The translations under genes and the position numbers were made by a program. Under the pieces are notes generated by a model. That model ran no database searches and was not told the DNA's origin. It saw only the letters and a list, made by a program, of their open reading frames with translations. 38,092 nucleotides of DNA, taken from the NCBI GenBank assembly GCA_014238285.1, contig JABABK010000031.1, positions 1 to 38,092 of the forward strand, in the 5' to 3' direction. The DNA is from Hellea sp. Lineage in GTDB: Bacteria; Pseudomonadota; Alphaproteobacteria; Caulobacterales; Maricaulaceae. Of this stretch, positions 18,533 through 26,585 are shown one piece after another; the first letter of the stretch is position 1, and the number at the start of each line of letters is the position of its first letter.

Positions 18533-18607
18533 CCTCTCATACTGGACTTGATCCCGTATCTCGTGCATTGGTTTGGAAAAATACTGGATCAAGTCCAGTA
18601 TGAGAGG
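18533..18607. repeat. Palindromic intergenic element (22-base perfect inverted repeat)
   Basis: Arms at 18533-18554 (CCTCTCATACTGGACTTGAT plus CC) and 18586-18607 are perfect reverse complements around a 31-base loop. The right arm also holds a smaller nested dyad, ATACTGGA/TCCAGTAT (18581-18601). The TGGACTTGATCC core is like the interspersed GGACTTGATCC repeats common between genes in alphaproteobacteria. It sits in the 435-base gap after the SulP gene, where I see no gene. It might also stop transcription, but there is no T-run after the right arm. Confidence 0.8.
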
Positions 18608-18815
18608 TGAGATTAAAACGCCACAACAGCACTGCCGAACGACGCAAGTTCAGCTGCATCTTAAGCTGGCGCGAAAGTGCATGAAATGCTATAGTTCCAC
18701 TTGGGGCTAACAGCGTAATATTACCAAATTTTAAGTTAAATTGGCCTTGCTGTTCATATCAGGCTCAGTCGAGCTTTGGTATATTCAGCTCATAAATTCA
18801 ACTTGTGAGGCCATT

Positions 18816-20021
18816 ATGACCCGCCATTTAATATTAACCGCTTCGGCCTTTGGCTTACTTTTAGGCATGGGCGCGCCTGTCAGCGCCACAAAACCAACGC
18901 CACCCGGCGTCACCTATCATGGGAACCATCAAGGAGTAATTATGGGTCAGAACGATAGTATCGATAGTATTGTCGCCGTCTTCCCTCTGCCCGCACCGAG
19001 CATGACGCAATTTGTCATTACCCTGCCAACAATGGCAGATGAGAGCGCTTATCGCGTTGGCATTATGGCTGGCAAAATGGAAGAGACTGACGGTGTTAAC
19101 CGTGTCGGCATTTCCGGGCAATTGATGGAAAGAAACCTTGCAGGCTGGGGCTATAACTATTTTGAAGTCGAAGGCGGCAATGGCCCCTCTATGAGTACCA
19201 TGATCGGCGTACCGCCCGGCACGCCGCGCGTCGTTGAATTTTTATCCCTACAAGAAAAACTCGTCCGCTATAACAGCAGACTACCTTTAATCATTTACGC
19301 GCCAACAAACTTTGAAGTTCGTTACCGCGTCTTTGCTGCCGGTACAGAACAATCAGCCTTAGTTGGTCCATCAGGCGCAACTGAGTCTGGAGGCGGCATT
19401 TCCATTCAGCCGATTCATGTCCCTGGGCGCGTTGTTCCGGATAGTTCTGGTGCAACTCGTTCAATCCCCGGAGGGGCCGTCTCTCATAGCCCATCAGGTG
19501 ACGTCATTTCTGGCGGACCTGGGAGCTCAACCCGTTCAGGCGGCGTAACGAACGGTAGAACCACTGGTGGCATCGGATATGTTCCCCAGCCCATCCGCCC
19601 TGAACCAAGTGGCGATTATAATGGCAGAACCATAAGCTCACCTGTTTACGGCGGGCCGACTCGAGTTTCACCGCCCTCAACGGGCCTTACGAATAAAGAC
19701 GTCAAATTAGGCTCTAAACGGAAGCTAAATATTCCAACAGGGTCTACCGCGACGGTTAAACTGTATGACGCCATGATGGACGGTCCGGAAGATAGCTTTG
19801 CCTCTCATTCCATGCCGATCTCCAAAGTGCCGATGACGGTCACCATGCCAGACGCGAAAATGGACGGCGTTGCCCTTGCGGCCGTTTATGTCGGCATTTA
19901 CGATCCGAGCGGCGCTCTGATCTATGAAAATGAACAAACCACAACTGTCAACTTTAACGGCGCCACAATACTTATGATGGCAAGACCCGGCGCAGAAGAC
20001 GAAGGCAATGATTTCGAATAA
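18816..20021 (+). CDS. Exported protein with Gly/Ser/Pro-rich middle, function unknown
   Basis: No family recognised. The 401-residue product has a signal peptide (MTRHLILTASAFGLLLGMGA, cleavage near VSA-TK). A ~170-residue N-terminal domain is followed by a low-complexity stretch of about 130 residues rich in Gly, Ser, Pro and Thr (VPGRVVPDSSGATRSIPGGA is typical), then a ~95-residue C-terminal domain of predicted beta character. Start ATG 18816 has GTGAGG at 18805-18810; the frame is open further up to 18741 but adds nothing signal-like. It may be a cell-envelope protein with two beta domains joined by a flexible linker. Confidence 0.7.
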   Translation: MTRHLILTASAFGLLLGMGAPVSATKPTPPGVTYHGNHQGVIMGQNDSIDSIVAVFPLPAPSMTQFVITLPTMADESAYRVGIMAGKMEETDGVNRVGISGQLMERNLAGWGYNYFEVEGGNGPSMSTMIGVPPGTPRVVEFLSLQEKLVRYNSRLPLIIYAPTNFEVRYRVFAAGTEQSALVGPSGATESGGGISIQPIHVPGRVVPDSSGATRSIPGGAVSHSPSGDVISGGPGSSTRSGGVTNGRTTGGIGYVPQPIRPEPSGDYNGRTISSPVYGGPTRVSPPSTGLTNKDVKLGSKRKLNIPTGSTATVKLYDAMMDGPEDSFASHSMPISKVPMTVTMPDAKMDGVALAAVYVGIYDPSGALIYENEQTTTVNFNGATILMMARPGAEDEGNDFE

Positions 20022-20052
20022 ATAATTTTAAAGCAGCCTTAACGGGCCGTTT

Positions 20053-20595
20053 TTAACCCGCGCGGCTATAAGCAAGCTTTATTTTATCTTTCACGAAGTC
20101 ATCAAGATCATCAGGAGTTTCAAGCCTTATCCTATGGCTGCACATGGCATTATAGGTTTCTAGCCGTGCACCAGCCTCTTCGCCTTTAAGCGCAAGACCA
20201 AGATCAATTCGGGTTTTTGTTGCCGGCGTAATGAGCGTGAATTGTTTCTTTCGGCGCAAACTCACGCTGGTTTTTTTAGGCGCAATTTCAACATCATCCC
20301 CAAGTGACTTTGCATAAGATAGCAAAGCGTCGTAAATCGGTTTTAGGCTGGCTTTTGCGCCGCTATATTGCGCAGTAACAAGGTCAATTGGCGCACCCGT
20401 TTCTAGCGTCTTGGACGCAATCAAATTGGCAAACCCGTGGGTCACGCCATGCTCTGTTTTGAGGAATTTCACAATTTGCCCATGTTTGGAACAATCTGAA
20501 CTAGCAATAATAGTCTTCCATTCTGTCAGCTGCTTGCCAGTCTTTTCCGGTATATTTGCTAGCATTGTTGCTAATTGCTGCTCTGGTGATGCCAT
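20053..20595 (-). CDS. DUF4287 / DUF5655 domain protein
   Basis: The 180-residue cytosolic protein begins MASPEQQLATMLANIPEKTG and continues with TGKQLTEWKTIIASS and GVTHGFANLIA, the DUF4287 pattern. Residues ~85-178 (IYDALLSYAKSLGDDVEIAP, KKTSVSLRRKKQFTLITP, HRIRLETPDDLDDFVKDKIK) match DUF5655. The pairing is common in bacteria; DUF5655 resembles a restriction-enzyme-like or DNA-transport-associated fold, but no activity is known to me. It is convergent with the exported-protein gene and is the last intact gene before the RHS island. Confidence 0.85.
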   Translation of the reverse strand: MASPEQQLATMLANIPEKTGKQLTEWKTIIASSDCSKHGQIVKFLKTEHGVTHGFANLIASKTLETGAPIDLVTAQYSGAKASLKPIYDALLSYAKSLGDDVEIAPKKTSVSLRRKKQFTLITPATKTRIDLGLALKGEEAGARLETYNAMCSHRIRLETPDDLDDFVKDKIKLAYSRAG

Positions 20596-20679
20596 GTCGT
20601 GCTCCCGTTTTTAAATCAACTTTATCAAGCTATTTTCATTTCTGCAAATTCGAGCAATCCTTGAAAACCGAAACACTGT

Positions 20680-21480
20680 ATGGCAAGTGCAGATATGAAC
20701 TGGCGCAAACCAAGTGTAATTTTTCTGACATGGGTCAATTTGATCCCGGTCATTGGTATATTTTTTTGGGGCTGGAATGTCATCACCATTCTCATGCTCT
20801 ATTGGCTTGAGTCTGTATTCATTGGTCTGTTGAACATCCCAAAAATCCTGATGTGCCAAGGCTCCAAAGCCAGTAAAATATTCACGGCTAGTTTTTTCAC
20901 ATTACATTACTGCGGATTTGCAGCGGGCCATTTGACGGGGCTTGGGTTTCTATTTGGTATAAACCCACTGTCTTTTTTGTCCTTAAGCTTCATCACGTTT
21001 TGGATAGCGGCTTTCAGCCTTTTCGGATTTCGATATGACAAAGAGGATAATTTGACGGAAATTACCGATCCTCGAAATGAGACTTGGAAATGGCAACAAA
21101 ACTTTGATAATCTCAACAGATTAAAGTCTGAAATTGACCCCGATGGCGGTACAACTGACTATGAATTATCTGACCAAATGGATGATCGAAATCCATTAAA
21201 GAGCGTTACTGACGCTAGAAGCATTACAACTAATTATGTCCGTAACGGCTTTGGTGAAGTCATCAGAGAGATTAGCGCGGAAACAGGAATAACGGAATAT
21301 AGCCGTGACGAAGCGGGCCGTATTACTCAAATGACTGATGGACGCGGTATTGCGAGGCGCGTATCATGTCAATTTCGACAACGGCTTCAGGCGGAACGTC
21401 AACAACATTGGCCGATAATATCAGCTATGAACCATTTGGGCCGCTTAAAGGCATGGATTATGCTGATGGCCATAACCTAA
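20680..21480 (+). pseudogene. DUF6498 membrane-protein fragment fused to RHS repeats
   Basis: The first ~115 residues contain about three hydrophobic helices and blocks such as FLTWVNLIPVIGIFFWGWNV, MLYWLESVFIGLLNIPKI and FFTLHYCGFAAGHL, which match DUF6498 membrane proteins. At about base 21025 (FSLFGFRYDKEDNLTE) the frame passes without a stop into RHS/YD repeats ([45 protein letters not shown]). After residue ~228 (base ~21363) RHS similarity stops in this frame and continues in another. The DUF6498 C-terminus and most of the RHS shell are missing. The simplest reading is two deletions that brought together an unrelated membrane gene and RHS pieces. Whether the hybrid is translated is unknown. 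Confidence 0.7.
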
Positions 21481-22919
21481 CCATTGATTACGACCTTAAC
21501 TACCGCGCGACGCGTTTGCTCCGTATGGGGGCGGGTGGTTCACTGATGGATATTGATTTTGATTATGATGAAGCAGGTAACATTTTAGCCTTGAATGATA
21601 ATGTTCGCCCTGATCGAAGTCAGAACTTCGCTTATGACAAAATATCACGTCTGACGGATGCAGATGGCTCTTATGGATCTATTGATTACGCCTATAATCT
21701 TGGCGGTGATCGGGAGAGCAGGGACTGGACCAAAGATGGTATCACGCTCAATGAAGACTATGAGTATGACAGCGCGACAGCGCGCTTACAGAAAGTGTTG
21801 GCAACTGACAATGTGCAAACCATGACACCTATCCGTGACTTTGCCTATGAGGATAGCGGCCAAATGAACTCGGATACACGAACCGCGTCCGATGGTAGTA
21901 CCAATACCTATGATTACGGAATTAATGCCAGAGGGCGTATGAAGACGATTAGTCTGAACGGCGCTGAGGTCGCCAGCTATACATATGATGAGAGTGAGCA
22001 GCGCATCATCAAGGCCGTTAATGATAATGGCACGACTGTTACCACTCACTATCATTACGACCTCGAAGGCCGTTTAATCGCTGAAACTGATGCGTCTGGT
22101 GTCACTCAGCGCGAATATGTCTGGCTTGGCCTGATGCCAGTCGCTATTATCAATGGCAATGGAACCTTATATTACCTCCATGCTGATCATCTTGGCCGTC
22201 CTCAATTCGCGACTATTAGCAACGGAACGGTTGTTATTGACATAGGTGAAGACGTCACTCCATTCGGGGACGGTATTAACTTCGCTGCTGCCGCCGTGCA
22301 AAAGCTAATGTTCCCCGGCCAATATGCCGATGTGGAAACAGGTGAGGATATCACTCTGTCTCATAACTGGCACCGGACTTATGATCCTACGCTTGGGCGG
22401 TATTTGCAAGCGGACCCGATTGGATTGGCGGGTGGATTGAATAGGTATGCTTATGTTGGCGGAAATCCAAATTCCTATGTTGATCCGAATGGATTAGATT
22501 ACGTGCCGCCAGGTGTTGAGGGGCATGGTAGTTATTACCCATTAAGAGGACAACCTGTATGGTATGTAGTAGATTTGCCGGGGAAGAATGAATTCGGCGA
22601 AACGGTTGAGTGTCGATGTGATGACACGCCGAGCCCAGATGATGACGTAGACTTTTTTCTAAATAATGGTGAATGGACAAAAATACTGACTGGCGATGTA
22701 TTTTCTAATGGAGGTGGGAACTATACTTCTAATCCTGCACGTGTGTTCAGACTTCGAAACCGTGTAAGCATTCCTTCGACCTTTCCTGCGAAAAAACCTC
22801 CAAGTTTGTACACATTGAATAACACCCCTGATTACATTGGTGGACGGCAAAGTCCTTGGCGGTATCTAAAAAGTATCAAGAAAAACATATCCACATGTAA
22901 AAATATACCGTTGAACTGA
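21366..22919 (+). CDS. RHS core C-terminal fragment with unrecognised tip domain
   Basis: A 517-residue frame starting inside the preceding hybrid ORF. Residues 1-377 are RHS repeats and the conserved core end: [41 protein letters not shown], and [19 protein letters not shown]. After PNGL comes a 140-residue variable tip (from base ~22497) with no family I recognise; it contains [17 protein letters not shown] and [12 protein letters not shown]. In RHS systems this position holds the toxin. A GAGG at 21354-21357, eight bases before ATG 21366, could allow independent translation. The N-terminal shell is absent, so export as a normal RHS toxin is doubtful. Confidence 0.8.
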   Translation: MSISTTASGGTSTTLADNISYEPFGPLKGMDYADGHNLTIDYDLNYRATRLLRMGAGGSLMDIDFDYDEAGNILALNDNVRPDRSQNFAYDKISRLTDADGSYGSIDYAYNLGGDRESRDWTKDGITLNEDYEYDSATARLQKVLATDNVQTMTPIRDFAYEDSGQMNSDTRTASDGSTNTYDYGINARGRMKTISLNGAEVASYTYDESEQRIIKAVNDNGTTVTTHYHYDLEGRLIAETDASGVTQREYVWLGLMPVAIINGNGTLYYLHADHLGRPQFATISNGTVVIDIGEDVTPFGDGINFAAAAVQKLMFPGQYADVETGEDITLSHNWHRTYDPTLGRYLQADPIGLAGGLNRYAYVGGNPNSYVDPNGLDYVPPGVEGHGSYYPLRGQPVWYVVDLPGKNEFGETVECRCDDTPSPDDDVDFFLNNGEWTKILTGDVFSNGGGNYTSNPARVFRLRNRVSIPSTFPAKKPPSLYTLNNTPDYIGGRQSPWRYLKSIKKNISTCKNIPLN

Positions 22920-22920
22920 T

Positions 22921-23628
22921 ATGAAAAAAATCCTTATTGTATTTTCGTTACTGGCGGTTCTAATTGTTATCGTTTTTTATTGGGGCCCTTCTCAATTTGA
23001 TTTTAAATCCATGGATGGCCAAGGAAAATATGCAGAGAGTAAGAAAATAAAATATTTTAGCGGTATTGAATCTCAGGCACTCGGGAATCCCTTTTTGATT
23101 GTTCAGGAAATGGATCAGGTACAAAACACTGCTTCCTCATATTTTGAGGCCAAAATTTGGTTTAAAAATGATATCAACTACACAATATATCTGCTTGATG
23201 AACACCTTGGTGGAAGTAATTGTGTATCAATAGCAGTTAACGAAAAACGAATTAAATGCTCGATAACGCCTAACTCTAGAGAGTTTTATGCTTGTACAAG
23301 CTTTTTCATAAAAGATGCTTCAATATTTGAAGGCGATAATTTCTCTTTATCTAGTTTTGTGGATCAATCTGACGCTGTTAGTGCATTCTTTGACGACTTC
23401 CCTGCGAACCGAAATATTGCCCGCCAGTATAATGTTCCTAATAACGGAGTCCCAATTAAAAAAGTACACCCAACTATTCCACGAGAGGAATTTGAAGAAC
23501 CATTAGAGTGTTGGTTAGAAAGCTTGGTGCAAGAGCTTCCTGATAAAGCACCAAAGGAGTTCGTTTGCAATTCAAATAAATATGCAAGCTGTAAAGCGTC
23601 CAAAAGTATAAACGTTTCTTACGATTAA
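22921..23628 (+). CDS. Membrane-anchored candidate immunity protein for the RHS tip
   Basis: A 235-residue product starting one base after the RHS stop. It has an N-terminal hydrophobic anchor (residues ~4-22, ILIVFSLLAVLIVIVFYWG) without a lipobox, then a periplasmic domain with seven Cys (GGSNCVSIA, RIKCSITP, FYACTSF, LECWLES, EFVCNSNKYASCKAS) that could pair in disulfides. No family recognised. Position right after a variable RHS tip and a periplasm-facing topology suggest immunity to a toxin acting at or across the inner membrane; this is inference from context. Confidence 0.65.
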   Translation: MKKILIVFSLLAVLIVIVFYWGPSQFDFKSMDGQGKYAESKKIKYFSGIESQALGNPFLIVQEMDQVQNTASSYFEAKIWFKNDINYTIYLLDEHLGGSNCVSIAVNEKRIKCSITPNSREFYACTSFFIKDASIFEGDNFSLSSFVDQSDAVSAFFDDFPANRNIARQYNVPNNGVPIKKVHPTIPREEFEEPLECWLESLVQELPDKAPKEFVCNSNKYASCKASKSINVSYD

Positions 23629-23730
23629 TCCCCCGGAGAGCCTTAGGTTACTATTTATGCTGGAGAAAGTTTAGAAAAGAGATAATCCTGCAGGAAGTAG
23701 AAGTCACAAACTCTTCAGGGAGTTTTCACA

Positions 23731-23753
23731 CTCAAAACTGTTTTAGTTTTGAG
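23731..23753. repeat. 8-base perfect inverted repeat
   Basis: CTCAAAAC (23731-23738) and GTTTTGAG (23746-23753) pair around a 7-base loop in the non-coding stretch after the immunity-type gene. It could be a weak hairpin terminator for the RHS/immunity pair, but the stem is AT-rich and no clear T-run follows. The rest of 23629-23847 holds nothing I can identify. Confidence 0.4.
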
Positions 23754-23847
23754 CCGTTTATGATAGGTATTATAGCTGGAAGGTACGACCAGCTTTGATT
23801 AATTAATCAATTGTAATCACAGAATACAACATGTGAATTTTGTGTAG

Positions 23848-23982
23848 TTGCAAGTCACTCAAATATTTCTAACGGTTCTTTTATTCGCTCTAACTCTAAC
23901 AGCCTGTGAAGATAACAACGAACCTATATATCTCCTCATAAGAGGTCACTCCAACGCGGTTGGGTTTCCTGAGTATCCCTAA
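23848..23982 (+). pseudogene. Tiny lipoprotein-like ORF, probable gene remnant
   Basis: A 44-codon frame from TTG 23848 to TAA 23982 encodes a clear lipoprotein signal peptide: FLTVLLFALTLTAC with lipobox LTAC, then EDNNEPIYLLIRGHSN, ending at YP. No Shine-Dalgarno precedes the TTG. A stop codon lies immediately upstream in frame. The signal is too regular to be chance, but the mature part of ~25 residues is short. It may be the stump of an immunity-type lipoprotein lost from the toxin array, or a very small real lipoprotein. Confidence 0.4.
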
Positions 23983-24024
23983 AATTGAACATTTGTAGAA
24001 TTATATTTTTGGACTTTAATAAAT

Positions 24025-24231
24025 CTAAGTATTTAGTGGCAAAAAAACGTCCAATGCTAATTCACGCTCTGACTCAGAAAAATTTGCAAACCATTTACCA
24101 ACCTTTATTAAAAACTCTTCGCTTTGCAACCCCCAGCCACCTGTATGATCAAAGACTTTGTTAACTTCCAGTGCACTAAGTTTCCAATTCGTAAGCTGCT
24201 GTTCAATTATTATTGAAGCCTTACAATGCAT
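24025..24231 (-). CDS. Small hypothetical protein, doubtful
   Basis: A 68-codon frame on the minus strand with protein-like composition: NWKLSALEVNKVFDHTGGWG and LIKVGKWFANFSESERELAL look like ordered amphipathic helices rather than antisense noise, and no gene overlaps on the other strand. No ribosome binding site is evident before the ATG and I recognise no family. It may be a fragment of a longer gene broken in the island. Confidence 0.35.
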   Translation of the reverse strand: MHCKASIIIEQQLTNWKLSALEVNKVFDHTGGWGLQSEEFLIKVGKWFANFSESERELALDVFLPLNT

Positions 24232-24260
24232 TCAATGCAAATAATAGATAGTAATAATAT

Positions 24261-24569
24261 ATGAAAAAAAACAATAATTTTGATTTAGATTTACACACTT
24301 CCGGAGAAGGTTATTTTTTGGATTACATGCCTTCGAAAGGGTGTTTTCCGGATGCAAAGGTAACATTTGAAGGTACAGTTTATTTAATAAATATTATTAG
24401 TCCTGTTCGATTGATGCAAGATATAGAGGCAGAATTAAAATGTAATTCGATTTATTATTTTGAAAAAAACATTCTAGTTATCGCTGAGTTAACAGTAGAA
24501 AACATTAAAGCCGCAATTGATAAAATGATTACGACAGGACAAATATATGACTTGGTTAAAGAAGCGTGA
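24261..24569 (+). CDS. Small hypothetical protein, possible orphan immunity protein
   Basis: A 102-residue soluble protein with regular secondary-structure pattern (KVTFEGTVYLINIISPVRLM, NILVIAELTVENIKAAIDKM). No signal peptide or known motif. It is very AT-rich, unlike the chromosomal flanks. Lying between two RHS tip cassettes it fits the pattern of orphan immunity genes kept after their toxin is lost, but there is no direct evidence for that role. No strong Shine-Dalgarno before ATG 24261. Confidence 0.55.
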   Translation: MKKNNNFDLDLHTSGEGYFLDYMPSKGCFPDAKVTFEGTVYLINIISPVRLMQDIEAELKCNSIYYFEKNILVIAELTVENIKAAIDKMITTGQIYDLVKEA

Positions 24570-24644
24570 TGCCAACCAAACACGACATGTACTGTAGGAA
24601 CTGATCTGGTATTGGTTTTGCGCATAATCAAGGTGCCCATTTAT

Positions 24645-24719
24645 ATGTATGAGGACGGCGTTAAGATTGCTGTCATTAGTCGTTTGCTCGACATGTCACG
24701 CTCAAGAAACGCCGCCTGA
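24645..24719 (+). pseudogene. Possible recombinase helix-turn-helix remnant
   Basis: In the 238-base gap before the integrase fragment, one frame reads VPIYMYEDGVKIAVISRLLD then MSRSRNAA and a stop. The pattern Y-x-x-G-V-x-I-x-x-I-x-x-x-L-x-x-S-R-S resembles the helix-turn-helix at the end of serine recombinases or the start of IS-element transposases. It is only ~25 codons and may be coincidence. Confidence 0.22.
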
Positions 24720-24807
24720 AGAGTCTTATAGGTTTTGTAAAACTAGGTGAGCCAAGCATCGGATATTTTGGCTATCAAATCGCTGATTATTTCATAGCGA
24801 ACATAAC

Positions 24808-25239
24808 ATGCCAAAAATCATCAAGCGCGAATTTCAAATTGGAGACTACTGGATCAGTCAGCGAAAAGACAGTCCCGTCTATTACGCCAATATCTATAAC
24901 GAGACGACCAAATCCGTCCGCCGTTTCAGCCTTCGTACAGAAAAGCTACTGGCTCTATATCTTAAAGAAACTCAGCCGGAAAAACTCGAAGGTGAGCAAA
25001 TCACAATGGCTGAGGATTTGTTCGAATATTACGAAGGTCACGCCAAAAAGGTAAAAAGCGGGGCCAGCATTAAAATCTGTTGCCGATTGTGGTCTGAGTT
25101 CTTTGGTGAGGATAGTGTTGAGGAAGCGACCAAGGCTGCAAAGCTTGAAAGCTTTATCGCTTGGCTAGAAGATAAAGATTACAGCACAGATCGCCTTTAC
25201 AGAAAGATACACGCCTTTTGGCATGACGCTGGACAATGA
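24808..25239 (+). pseudogene. Truncated tyrosine-recombinase (phage integrase), N-terminal part only
   Basis: The 143-codon frame resembles the N-terminal arm- and core-binding region of phage-type integrases: REFQIGDYWISQRKDSPVYY, then SVRRFSLRTEKLLALYL, then a SAM-like helical domain (DLFEYYEGHAKKVKSGASIK to LESFIAWLEDKDYS). The catalytic domain with Arg-His-Arg-Tyr residues is absent. Near base 25200 the sequence becomes RHS in another frame (ERYTPFGMTLDNDAAND), so the last residues of this ORF (AFWHDAGQ) are a misreading of RHS DNA. It is therefore the broken stump of an integrase joined to an RHS fragment. Confidence 0.6.
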
Positions 25240-26047
25240 CGCCGCCAACGACAATCAAGCTGGTTTTACCGGACATATCAAGGACACTGACACTGGCCTG
25301 AATTATATGCAGGCGCGGTATTATGATCCGGTTATTGGACGGTTTTTGAGCCATGATCCGGTTGGGTTTAGTGAAAACATTCCTGCGTTTTTTAATAGAT
25401 ATGCATATTCATTTAATGACCCTATAAATCTCGCTGATTCAACAGGTATGGCACCAGACAATGTAATGGATTCCAGATCGCAATCAATTGCTGATTCAGT
25501 CCGAAATCACCCTAAGGACACAGCTATTGTTGGTGGGATTGTTGCGGGTGCAGTACTTTCAACAGCTATACCGGGGCCGGAGGATTTGGCAATTGCAGCG
25601 GTAGGTGCAACGAAAATTGGTCAAGCGATTAAAGGGGCAATTAGTGCGAAGAAGCTTAATTTAGGTTCAGGAGATAATCCTATGCCTGGTGCAATTAATG
25701 TTGATAATAAACTTGGCGAGGGAGTAGATGTTGTTGCTGATGCTAATGCTCTACCTTTCGGAACAAGTTCAATGGATGAAGTACATGCGGTCAATCCGAA
25801 TGGGTTTAATCCAGTGAATACAGAATCAGCTCGTGTTTTGAAACCTGGAGGCACCTTATCGGTTACCGGAACTGCTAAAAACCCCGATATCGTCCCACCT
25901 AGTTCTTCTGCTTTGAGTGCCATGGGGTTAAGACAAATAAGTCAGGGGCCGATGTCAAAGCAACATTCTTTTGGGACTCAAAGAATGACCGATGGTAGGA
26001 AATTGAATGCAAACACGTCTAGTACAACCGTATACAGGAAAGATTGA
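25223..26047 (+). CDS. Orphan RHS C-terminal tip with methyltransferase-like toxin region
   Basis: A 274-residue frame (RHS similarity begins slightly upstream at YTPFG, ~25202). Residues 1-76 are the conserved RHS core end (GFTGHIKDTDTGLNYMQARY, YDPVIGRFLSHDPVGF, NRYAYSFNDPINLADSTG). A hydrophobic pretoxin-like stretch follows (~101-135). Residues ~145-217 show the order of motifs of a class I SAM methyltransferase: LNLGSGDNP, INVDN, VDVVADANALPF, DEVHAVNPNGF, and ARVLKPGGTLSVTG. The domain is compact, with only ~55 residues after the last motif. The RHS shell is missing, so this is a displaced tip cassette. Its stop overlaps the next gene's start (TGATG), as toxin/immunity pairs often do. 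Toxin activity is inferred. Confidence 0.72.
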   Translation: MTLDNDAANDNQAGFTGHIKDTDTGLNYMQARYYDPVIGRFLSHDPVGFSENIPAFFNRYAYSFNDPINLADSTGMAPDNVMDSRSQSIADSVRNHPKDTAIVGGIVAGAVLSTAIPGPEDLAIAAVGATKIGQAIKGAISAKKLNLGSGDNPMPGAINVDNKLGEGVDVVADANALPFGTSSMDEVHAVNPNGFNPVNTESARVLKPGGTLSVTGTAKNPDIVPPSSSALSAMGLRQISQGPMSKQHSFGTQRMTDGRKLNANTSSTTVYRKD

Positions 26048-26376
26048 TGAATATCATTGACAAATTAATTGATGGACGAACAAAATCTGTGACTCCTGAA
26101 AAACTTGCCGATATATTAGAACGATTAACTTGGATGCTTGATCCTAAGGAAATAAATGTTGCTCAAATACTTGAGGGTTGGCTGCTTTTATCGGAAGATA
26201 AATTCCGCGTTATGGTAGCATTGGAAATTAAAGAGTATGAATTAGTAAAACCAAATCAGTTTAGTCACGTGAGCAATAGGCTCATCAAACTATGGCCTGA
26301 GTTGGAACGGAATGTGAATGAATATCACGAGTTTTTGATTAGTACTTTCAACAGCAACAACCAGTACTGTACATAA
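26047..26376 (+). CDS. Candidate immunity protein for the methyltransferase-like RHS tip
   Basis: A 109-residue soluble protein, mostly helical by pattern (SVTPEKLADILERLTWMLDP, NVAQILEGWLLLSEDKFRVM, HVSNRLIKLWPELERNVNEY). No family recognised. Its ATG overlaps the toxin stop by one base (TGATG), so the two are translationally coupled. Cytosolic location fits a toxin that would act in the cytoplasm. The role rests on position alone. Confidence 0.6.
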   Translation: MNIIDKLIDGRTKSVTPEKLADILERLTWMLDPKEINVAQILEGWLLLSEDKFRVMVALEIKEYELVKPNQFSHVSNRLIKLWPELERNVNEYHEFLISTFNSNNQYCT

Positions 26377-26585
26377 TGTAAGGTTTCATAGAGCGTCAGT
26401 GAAATGCAACATTGTCATGTTCTTATCTTTCGATGTTGAGACCGATGCTTGTCCAGTTTGATATGAGTAACCACACGGTAACCGCGAGCAACTGAACTTT
26501 TTCTGAACCGTGTGTACACCTAAGTTAAAAATATCGAATTAGCTTCAATATCCCGTCGTAACGTGCATTTTGGAGGTTGGAAAAA

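Larger units (their letters stand above)
20680..26585. mobile_element. Decayed RHS polymorphic-toxin island next to tRNA-Gly
   Basis: Between the DUF4287 gene and the tRNA-Gly gene lie a DUF6498-RHS fusion, two RHS fragments in different frames, two candidate toxin tips with partner genes, a truncated integrase and several small orphan ORFs. The material is visibly more AT-rich than the flanks. The tRNA 3' end (26586) faces the region, the usual orientation for integrase-driven insertion. I looked for a copy of the tRNA 3' end at the left border and did not see one, so exact limits are inferred. Confidence 0.55.

Noticed and set aside
18533-18607. Rho-independent terminator for the SulP gene
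   Set aside because: Stem is unusually long, the loop is 31 bases, and no T-run follows; the sequence core matches an interspersed repeat type better.
25209-25239. C-terminal residues of the integrase ORF as a genuine protein end
   Set aside because: The same bases encode the RHS YTPFG segment in another frame, so the integrase ORF end is accidental.
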